A stretch of DNA of 5,828 nt from Brevibacillus sp. (GTDB taxonomy: Bacteria; Bacillota; Bacilli; Brevibacillales; Brevibacillaceae), in contig JARDZO010000315.1 of assembly GCA_029240815.1 (NCBI GenBank), forward strand, positions 1 to 5,828. Direction: 5' to 3'. The notes beneath the pieces were generated by a model. That model was not told where the DNA came from and ran no database searches. It worked only from the letters and a program-made list of their open reading frames with translations. The first letter of the stretch is position 1; each line of letters opens with the position of its first letter. This document shows, piece by piece, positions 1 to 4,464 of the stretch. The position numbers and the translations under genes were made by a program.

Positions 1-21
1 CAATACCAGTTTTCGCTTCAT
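1..21 (-). CDS. Start of an unidentified gene, truncated by window edge
   Basis: An ATG at 21-19 (minus strand) opens a reading frame coding M-K-R-K-L-V-L before the window ends. A good ribosome binding site (GAGGAG, five bases before the ATG) precedes it, and it starts only 9 bp after the stop codon of the MarR gene, so the two are almost certainly co-transcribed. Basic residues followed by hydrophobic ones at the N-terminus would fit a secreted or membrane-anchored protein. Genes paired with MarR regulators often encode efflux components such as HlyD-type adaptor proteins. That is context-based inference, and seven codons cannot identify the product. Confidence 0.6.
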
Positions 22-30
22 GGTTTCTCC

Positions 31-459
31 TCAGCTTTCTATCTCTTCTAGTTTGGTAACTAACGCTTCCAAAGAGTTAATAATGTTATTGAGTTCTTCT
101 TCTGAAAAGCTGTTAAAGTGCTGCTTATAAATTTCCCCGGATAAAAGATTAACCTTTTCGAACAGTTCTGTTATCTTTTCTGTTTTCCGAATCCAGACAA
201 CCCTGCGATCGTTCTCATCCCGGACTCGTTCCACCAATTGCTCTCTCTCCAGGCGATCGATAATGCCAGAAACAGTGCTATACGAAAGGTCAACGGCTTT
301 ACTGAGCTGTCCGATTGTCTTCGGTTCCGTCATGATATGCCGAATGAGAACCAATTGTGGAACAGTTAGGCCGAACTTGCACAGCTCTTTTGTCGCCATT
401 GTGCTGAACGTTTTATTTAAACGTTTCAGCAACTCCCGGATATGCAATGGTTTATTCAT
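31..459 (-). CDS. MarR-family transcriptional regulator
   Basis: A 142-residue cytoplasmic DNA-binding protein of normal length for MarR repressors, which act as dimers and usually release DNA on binding a small ligand or on oxidation. Seen: a helical N-terminus, the winged helix-turn-helix around residues 32-95 (LTVPQLVLI helix, then TIGQLSKAVDLSYSTVSGIIDRLE as recognition region), and the family's wing signature D-E-N-D-R-R at 81-86. The C-terminal helices (about 96-142) would complete the dimerisation region. There is one cysteine, at residue 27. The frame stays open upstream to an ATG at 537, but the ATG at 459 is chosen: AGGAAAGGAG precedes it with 6-base spacing, and the upstream ATG lies inside the predicted promoter. 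The next gene starts 9 bp downstream. The ligand and targets are unknown; the neighbouring gene is the likely target. Confidence 0.93.
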   Translation of the reverse strand: MNKPLHIRELLKRLNKTFSTMATKELCKFGLTVPQLVLIRHIMTEPKTIGQLSKAVDLSYSTVSGIIDRLEREQLVERVRDENDRRVVWIRKTEKITELFEKVNLLSGEIYKQHFNSFSEEELNNIINSLEALVTKLEEIES

Positions 460-482
460 GATGCACTCCTTTCCTACATAAT

Positions 483-542
483 ATTTCGTACGCGAAATTT
501 TATCACACGAAACACTATACGACTTTTTTGGTTCCATGGCAA
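483..542 (-). promoter_or_regulatory. MarR-operon promoter with palindromic candidate operator
   Basis: Reading the minus strand, TTGCCA (542-537) and TATAGT (519-514) are separated by exactly 17 bases; each matches the sigma-A consensus at five of six positions. Transcription would start near 507. Just downstream lies ATTTCG-CGTA-CGAAAT (498-483), an inverted repeat with 6-bp arms, and a second TTTCG half site lies 15 bp upstream (512-508). MarR proteins commonly bind such short palindromes at their own promoters, so autorepression is a reasonable inference. Confidence 0.65.
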
Positions 543-680
543 CTATTTCTTTACATTAAATTTTATCTAGGTAAGAAAGATCTTATCGAGGCTTGCTCAA
601 AAAATGAGCGCCCATGCTAAAGTAAACGCTTTACCGAAGTGATGCAAAAAGCGGACATGCTACATCCTTATACGCCAATA
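543..680. other. Short intergenic gap between the VanW terminator and the MarR promoter
   Basis: No gene seen. It contains a small perfect inverted repeat GTAAA-CGC-TTTAC at 622-634 and a hairpin-capable GCTCA...TGAGC (595-609 region) without a T-tract on either strand. The 622-634 palindrome is only loosely similar to a catabolite-response element, and no function can be assigned. Confidence 0.4.
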
Positions 681-715
681 AAAAATCAAAAAACAGCACC
701 TTACTCAGGCGCTGT
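681..715 (-). terminator. Rho-independent terminator of the VanW-domain gene
   Basis: On the minus strand ACAGCGCC (715-708) pairs with GGTGCTGT (700-693), an 8-bp stem with one G-U pair and a 7-base loop. It is followed by TTTTTG and a further T-run (692-681). The gene's TAA stop (703-701) sits in the loop, so coding sequence forms the 5' arm of the hairpin. Confidence 0.85.
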
Positions 716-1654
716 CGGTTTGCTTGTCGTCGGCGGGTTTCCCAGCTGCACAGCTGGTCCTTCCTCCGGTGTTCTGCGACTCACACTCGGAACATTTCGT
801 GGCTCGTACTCAATCTCCGGGAAGGAATGCACAGATACATACATATTCCCATTATAGGATTTTGCCCTGATCAGGATCGGATAGGCGTATTTGTTTTGAA
901 AGACAAAATCCGGCCCGTACCAGCTGACAGTCGCATCGCGTCCTGGACGCACGTAAGCAACGTGTCTGCTGTGTGAATAACGCTGGACAATTTGCAGACC
1001 TGCCTTGTCCACTGCATTGAACAACGTGGAAGAAACCTGGCAGATTCCTCCTCCGATTCCCTCCGACAGTTCCCCACGGACGATGACAGGTGCCTGCATA
1101 TATCCCTTCGCTTTTGTCCGCTTACCTACTACCTTGTTGAAGGAGAATATCTCTCCTGGCAGAACAACTGTATTGTTAATGGCCTCAGACGCCAATGCGA
1201 TATTATGGGAGCGATTTTTGTTTCCTGAATTGAAATAAGTCGTATATTGGCCGATTATTTTCTTTCGCACCTGCGTCATCAAAGCCATATCTACCTTTGG
1301 ATAAATCTCTTGAAAATTTGCTTTCAGCGTCCCAGAGCCGCTACCGTAATAGTACTCATAGAATTGCTGCAGAAAGTCTGTTTCGTTAAGTCTCCGTCCC
1401 TTTTTGTCTGGAACGACTGCACCGTGGTCATTGATCGTCGCGTTTTTCGGTTCGATGTATATCTTTTGTCCCAAGCGCTCTATCGTCATCCTCAAATGAT
1501 TTTCATCGACGACGGGAACCCCTTCGAACGGCACGGTGTAATCGGATCGATCCAGCATCGCGACCGTATCCCCTTCCATTTCCACTTGTAAAAAATGAAT
1601 GGGATCCAGGGGATTGGCCAGCAGCATTAGAGCCAGAGTCCAAGCATAACCCAT
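701..1654 (-). CDS. VanW-family (YoaR-like) cell-envelope protein
   Basis: A 317-residue protein. Seen: a short hydrophobic N-terminus (about residues 2-16), an N-terminal region of roughly 110 residues resembling the putative peptidoglycan-binding domain often found before VanW, then the VanW domain at about 132-277. The domain includes the blocks LPGEIFSFN, GGGICQVSSTLFNA (about 201-214), YSHSRHVAYV and PGRDATVSW that are conserved in this family. The C-terminal tail (about 285-317) is rich in proline, threonine and serine and probably disordered. VanW proteins occur in some vancomycin-resistance clusters, but their biochemical role is unknown; an extracytoplasmic wall-related role is inferred. 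The ATG at 1654 is preferred because AAGGAGGTGA ends 8 bases before it. An in-frame GTG at 1666 is possible but overlaps that binding site. It lies 125 bp downstream of the ATPase gene, and no clear sigma-A promoter was found between them. Confidence 0.9.
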   Translation of the reverse strand: MGYAWTLALMLLANPLDPIHFLQVEMEGDTVAMLDRSDYTVPFEGVPVVDENHLRMTIERLGQKIYIEPKNATINDHGAVVPDKKGRRLNETDFLQQFYEYYYGSGSGTLKANFQEIYPKVDMALMTQVRKKIIGQYTTYFNSGNKNRSHNIALASEAINNTVVLPGEIFSFNKVVGKRTKAKGYMQAPVIVRGELSEGIGGGICQVSSTLFNAVDKAGLQIVQRYSHSRHVAYVRPGRDATVSWYGPDFVFQNKYAYPILIRAKSYNGNMYVSVHSFPEIEYEPRNVPSVSRRTPEEGPAVQLGNPPTTSKPTAPE

Positions 1655-1735
1655 CCGGCTGCTCACCTCCTTCTTGTAGTATGAGCAGTCGAACGGGTTT
1701 CATGCGATCTTTTGGAAATCAGCCAGGTGAGTCAG

Positions 1736-1789
1736 TAGGCTCACATGCTGGCAAAATAGCTCACTGCGAGCAAAATAGTTCACATGCGA
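1736..1789. repeat. Tandem direct repeat (about 20-bp unit, 2.5 copies)
   Basis: On the plus strand GCAAAATAGCTCAC-TGCGA (1751-1769) is followed directly by GCAAAATAGTTCACATGCGA (1770-1789), differing by one substitution and one base of length. A partial copy, TAGGCTCACATGCTG, precedes them (1736-1750). The last full copy covers the stop codon and last two codons of the ATPase gene. The rest lies between that gene and the VanW gene. Possible roles are a protein-binding array or simple slippage; neither is demonstrated. Confidence 0.75.
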
Positions 1790-2865
1790 GACAGTCGGCT
1801 CATGATCGCCTGCACGACGGCTTTCAACCGTTGCTGGTCGGTCGCTTCCACATAGACGTTATTCAGTTGATCACGCAGCTCCTTGGCCACCACGAGGCAT
1901 GCTGTCGCTTCCTTTACCTTTTGGGTATACCGCACTTTGATGTCCAGGAGCTCTTCTTCATACTTTTCATCGGTTCCCGGAGTAATCGCACGCTCATACA
2001 TATCGACCACCTCATCCGATGGTTTGCTTGGAAAGTACTCATGAGGAGCTGTACTGTCAAAGAGTGCAACACTCTTTTCTGGTAAAATCACCATGTCCAG
2101 ACTATGCGGATCCAATCCACAGTGGTACACTTCTACGTCCATTCCCTGCTTTACCGCTTCGTTCACCAGTTTTTTGAGCATGGTCGACTTTCCAGATCCT
2201 GGCCGCCCCTTGATAAAATAACGTTTATCCAAATGATCGGTCAGCTTCATAATGTGATCGACGGGCCCCTGCGGTGTGGCAGCACCCAGGTACATCCTTC
2301 TGACGTTAGCTGGTTTTGACAGAGGGGCATCAGAAAAGAGCAGGCCGAGGAGTTCATTCGTCACGAGATTGGCTTTGTCACGATCAAGATTTTCAATATA
2401 AGGCGCTTCCCATTCGTCATGGATGCGCAATGCTTCGCCAAAAGCCTCATACGCCTCCTGACTTTTTCGTTCGATCCCCTCAAACCACCCGGCGATCTGT
2501 GCCGCATAAGGAGACAGCTGTTCAACATTTAATGAGGTCTGCAAATTTACGCAGATCTCAGTCACACCTGGAGCATAGGGTCTCGTCATCCGCGGATAAC
2601 TTCCGTCCATGATCGCTACTTTCCATTCGGGGAATACCACGCCATCGTACTGGCCATTTTCAAACGGGGAATGAATCCATTCTACCCGATCCGTTTTTCT
2701 GCCCATCTCGGTGCCGATCGTCTCAATGAGCGGAGACGTGATCCCTTCCACGACGCCCGCCAAATAGTAAATTCGTTCCATTCCTTCCAGAACAGATTCG
2801 AAAAATGTCTTATAACCTCTCGCGGTATTACCAGCCGCATAAATATGTCGTTCTCTTCTGGTCAT
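1780..2865 (-). CDS. P-loop ATPase with two related halves (PRK06851-like family)
   Basis: A 361-residue cytoplasmic protein resembling an uncharacterised Firmicutes P-loop family that I recall as PRK06851. In numbering from the first possible ATG (2871, 363 residues), the C-terminal half has a classical Walker A, GRPGSGKST at 222-230, followed by VEVYHCGLDPHSLDMVILPE (247-266) and the acidic strand VALFDSTAPHE (268-278). The N-terminal half repeats this layout: IYYLAGVVEGITSP (34-47) sits where a P-loop should be, then VEWIHSPFENGQYDGVVFPE (63-82) and VAIMDGSYPR (85-94). The glycines and lysine needed for nucleotide binding are missing in this first copy. Helical segments fill 120-160 and 285-355. 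The substrate and role are unknown. The ATG at 2865 is preferred because GGGAGG lies about 8 bases before it; the ATG at 2871 is too close. A hairpin terminator lies about 100 bp upstream, so the gene probably has its own promoter. Confidence 0.88.
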   Translation of the reverse strand: MTRRERHIYAAGNTARGYKTFFESVLEGMERIYYLAGVVEGITSPLIETIGTEMGRKTDRVEWIHSPFENGQYDGVVFPEWKVAIMDGSYPRMTRPYAPGVTEICVNLQTSLNVEQLSPYAAQIAGWFEGIERKSQEAYEAFGEALRIHDEWEAPYIENLDRDKANLVTNELLGLLFSDAPLSKPANVRRMYLGAATPQGPVDHIMKLTDHLDKRYFIKGRPGSGKSTMLKKLVNEAVKQGMDVEVYHCGLDPHSLDMVILPEKSVALFDSTAPHEYFPSKPSDEVVDMYERAITPGTDEKYEEELLDIKVRYTQKVKEATACLVVAKELRDQLNNVYVEATDQQRLKAVVQAIMSRLSRM

Positions 2866-2908
2866 TGCCATTCCCTCCCGTGCTTCCTGTTGCAGGTTGA
2901 AATCCCTG

Positions 2909-2917
2909 TATTGTATG
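2909..2917 (-). promoter_or_regulatory. Candidate -10 element of the ATPase gene
   Basis: The minus strand reads CATACAATA, 43 bp before the gene start. TACAAT (2915-2910) is a five-of-six match to the sigma-A -10, but no acceptable -35 lies 16-18 bases upstream. The same string fits the -10 consensus of the mother-cell sporulation factors SigE (CATACAnT) and SigK (CATAnnnTA), although their -35 motifs are not evident either. The element is tentative. Confidence 0.3.
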
Positions 2918-2972
2918 CATCAAAAAGCAAATGGGCATCTGTCCCGAAAAGAACGAATCGCGAACCATGAAG

Positions 2973-2999
2973 AAAAAACCGTCGGACATGCCTAACGGT
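2973..2999 (-). terminator. Hairpin plus T-tract upstream of the ATPase gene
   Basis: On the minus strand ACCGT (2999-2995) pairs with ACGGT (2982-2978), with a small GG/CC inner pairing in the 12-base loop, and runs directly into TTTTTT. This looks like a weak Rho-independent terminator. No protein gene lies just upstream of it on this strand, so it may end an untranslated transcript, act as a backup for phoU read-through, or serve as an attenuator for the ATPase gene. Confidence 0.55.
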
Positions 3000-3021
3000 C
3001 ATCTTCTGGCTGTGGTGGTTG

Positions 3022-3248
3022 TTCGGGGAATCGCAAAAAACGGCTCCGCTCCGCGAGTGACATCGCCTTCGAGGAAGCGTTCTTGACCGGCTCCGCAGCC
3101 AAGCGGAACCGCGCCCAAATACCAGCCGCTTTACGCGGCGGAAGCTTTACTATGGTGATATAGTGCGCGAAATACCGTTCCGCTTGTCTGCTCCACCTCT
3201 GTTGGCGCTGTCAAAGCTCCACTCCGCCGTTTTTTGCGATTCCCTTCG
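3022..3248. repeat. 219-bp element with perfect 19-bp terminal inverted repeats and TTCG flanks (MITE-like)
   Basis: The ends are GGGAATCGCAAAAAACGGC (3026-3044) and its exact reverse complement (3226-3244). Immediately outside both ends is TTCG (3022-3025 and 3245-3248), which could be a 4-bp target duplication. The interior folds further: CAAGCGGAAC (3100-3109) pairs with GTTCCGCTTG (3177-3186), CGCGC (3110-3114) with GCGCG (3165-3169), GCCGC (3125-3129) with GCGGC (3135-3139), and ACTAT (3149-3153) with ATAGT (3160-3164). No transposase is encoded. It could be a non-autonomous mobile element, or the DNA for a large branched RNA. The repeat is certain; its nature is inferred. Confidence 0.6.
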
Positions 3249-3348
3249 CCGATAAAGAACGCTACCGATGCGCGAGCAATTTGGTGATATAAGCTCTGCC
3301 CCCTAAAAATCTACAAAAACTGGTCACTTGAAATCACAAAAGCTCGCA

Positions 3349-3597
3349 GGAGAAGCAGGTTTCCAGGCGGAGCGACTTCGGAACCCAGCTGAGCGGAACA
3401 ACGAATTCACGGGATCAAGAAGCGGTACCTCTGTATTCTCTGCGAAGCGGCTACTACTTTACCGCTTCCCCGTGAATCGTTGTGGAGCGGACAGTCCATA
3501 CTCCATTGCAGGGTGTAGACCGGGCCCCGCCGAACGCGAGCGCTAGCTTGTGTTCGGTGGGTAAAGACCGGAGCGAAGATCGGAAATCTGCTTCTCC
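3349..3597 (+). ncRNA. Candidate structured RNA with nested long-range helices
   Basis: GGAGAAGCAGGTTTCC (3349-3364) can pair with GGAAATCTGCTTCTCC (3582-3597), 16 pairs with one G-U. Nested inside, ACAACGAATTCACGGG (3398-3413) pairs with CCCGTGAATCGTTGT (3469-3483) with one bulged A. This continues into GAAGCGGTA (3419-3427) with TACCGCTTC (3460-3468). A separate stem CCCGCCGAAC (3526-3535) pairs with GTTCGGTGGG (3552-3561), again with one G-U. Both imperfect positions are G-U pairs only if the plus strand is transcribed; on the minus strand they would be A-C mismatches. This mildly favours a plus-strand RNA. It could instead be a dispersed palindromic DNA repeat. No known RNA family (tmRNA, RNase P, SRP, 6S) was recognised, and no sound promoter or terminator was found. 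Confidence 0.4.
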
Positions 3598-3649
3598 CCA
3601 CCTCAGCTATGTTGGAAATCCCCATCGTTTTATACTTTTTGATTCAGTC

Positions 3650-3684
3650 AAAAAAGCCGTTGCAAGCAGCAAACTCGCAACGAC
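3650..3684 (-). terminator. Rho-independent terminator after phoU
   Basis: On the minus strand GTCGTTGC (3684-3677) pairs with GCAACGGC (3663-3656), an 8-bp stem with one T-G pair and a 13-base loop, followed by TTTTTT (3655-3650). It starts 29 bp after the phoU stop codon. The plus strand has a shorter TTTT after the same stem, so weak bidirectional use is possible. Confidence 0.85.
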
Positions 3685-3713
3685 CTTTTCCCATAACCAT
3701 CCAATAAAGGCAA

Positions 3714-4370
3714 TTATTTGTTTAGATCTGTCATCTTTCCTGTCGACATGTAAATGATCCACTCACAAATATTCGTCACATGATCCGCGATGCGTTCCAA
3801 GTATTGCGCGACCAAGAGCAGATGCGTACCTTGTGAAATCGCTGTGCCGTTCTTGGTCATGACTTCGATCAAGTCGCGGAAAACGGTCGAAAACAGCTTG
3901 TCGACAATGTCATCGCGAGCGGCAATTTCTTCTGCCGCTTCTTTATTGCGCGCAATATACGCATTCAAGCAATCGCGAACCATCGCTTTCACGTGATCGG
4001 CCATTAGCGGAATGTCGATCAGCGGTTTGACATATGGCTCTGCCATCAATCGGCGAGTTGTCTTGGAAATAGACACCGCATGATCCCCCATGCGCTCCAG
4101 ATCCGTCACCAGCTTGAGCATCGTCCCCAAACGACGCAGATCGCTTCCTACCGGCTGCTGCAATGCGATCAATCGAAAGCACTCACTCTGAATCTCGTGC
4201 TCCAGCTCGTTAATTACGTGATCGTTGCCAATGACTTGTTCAGCCAGCTGCACATCCCGTTCGACCAGACTTTTGATGGATTTGTGAATTGCTTCCTCTA
4301 CCAGCGTGCCCATCGTCATCAATTTGCGATGCAGGACGTCCTGCTGTTCCTCAAAGGCGTGCCGCGTCAT
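3714..4370 (-). CDS. phoU: Phosphate signalling regulator PhoU
   Basis: A 218-residue cytoplasmic protein, the usual PhoU length, made of two three-helix PhoU domains (about residues 12-100 and 115-205). Each carries the family's metal-binding signature: DLERMGDHAVSIS at about 91-103 and YLERIADHVTNIC at about 190-202. PhoU proteins bind metal clusters through these acidic motifs and connect the Pst phosphate transporter to the PhoR kinase, keeping the Pho response off when phosphate is plentiful. That is family knowledge. The ATG at 4370 is preferred: AAGGGGG lies 8 bases before it, and the protein then begins MTRHAFEEQ. An in-frame ATG at 4388 has no binding site. The gene follows the PhoR-type kinase gene after 94 bp that contain a PhoP-box-like array, and ends at a strong terminator. 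No pst genes are in view. Confidence 0.96.
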   Translation of the reverse strand: MTRHAFEEQQDVLHRKLMTMGTLVEEAIHKSIKSLVERDVQLAEQVIGNDHVINELEHEIQSECFRLIALQQPVGSDLRRLGTMLKLVTDLERMGDHAVSISKTTRRLMAEPYVKPLIDIPLMADHVKAMVRDCLNAYIARNKEAAEEIAARDDIVDKLFSTVFRDLIEVMTKNGTAISQGTHLLLVAQYLERIADHVTNICEWIIYMSTGKMTDLNK

Positions 4371-4410
4371 ATCCTCGTCCCCCTTCATTTACGTGTAACA
4401 CGACAAATAG

Positions 4411-4460
4411 TACAAGGGGATTGTAGAGAGTGGGTAAAGGGAATATGATCTTTGTGTAAA
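4411..4460 (-). promoter_or_regulatory. Candidate PhoP box upstream of phoU
   Basis: Reading the minus strand, five hexamers start exactly 11 bases apart: TTTACA (4460-4455), ATCATA (4449-4444), TTTACC (4438-4433), TCTACA (4427-4422) and CTTGTA (4416-4411). Bacillus PhoP binds direct repeats close to TT(A/T/C)ACA with about 11-bp periodicity. Repeats 1, 3 and 4 match well, while 2 and 5 are weaker. TACTAT (4412-4407) is a poor -10 candidate close by. The array would make phoU a PhoP target; this is inferred from pattern only. Confidence 0.45.
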
Positions 4461-4464
4461 TCTT

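Larger units (their letters stand above)
3000..3650. other. Long non-coding stretch rich in inverted repeats
   Basis: About 650 bp with no reading frame that has a credible start, binding site and family resemblance. The region carries two separate inverted-repeat-bounded blocks (3026-3244 and 3349-3597), repeated GGAGCG/CGCTCC strings (3047-3052, 3369-3374, 3484-3489, 3570-3575), and a 10-base string TGGTGATATA found twice (3153-3162 and 3282-3291). The 100 bp between the blocks shows little beyond an extended -10-like TGATATAAG on the plus strand (3286-3293... no matching -35). Confidence 0.6.

Noticed and set aside
622..634. Catabolite-response element GTAAACGCTTTAC
   Set aside because: Three mismatches to the core consensus and not placed at a promoter of a carbon-use gene.
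1667..1735. Separate promoter for the VanW gene
   Set aside because: No -35/-10 pair with 16-18 bp spacing found; CATACT near 1680 has no partner, so read-through from the ATPase gene is as likely.
1681..2085. 134-codon plus-strand frame
   Set aside because: Mirror of the ATPase C-terminal half; composition is that of a shadow frame.
3328..3546. 72-codon plus-strand frame inside the structured block, starting with TTG
   Set aside because: No ribosome binding site, arginine- and serine-rich low-quality composition, and the sequence is better explained by base-paired repeats.
3407..3625. 72-codon minus-strand frame in the same block
   Set aside because: No binding site and no recognisable motif; overlaps the inverted repeats.
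3000..3650. Known large RNAs (tmRNA, RNase P RNA, SRP RNA, 6S RNA)
   Set aside because: None of the conserved sequence blocks that I know for these RNAs was found on either strand.
3000..3650. CRISPR array
   Set aside because: Repeats are inverted and irregular; no regularly spaced identical direct repeats or spacers.
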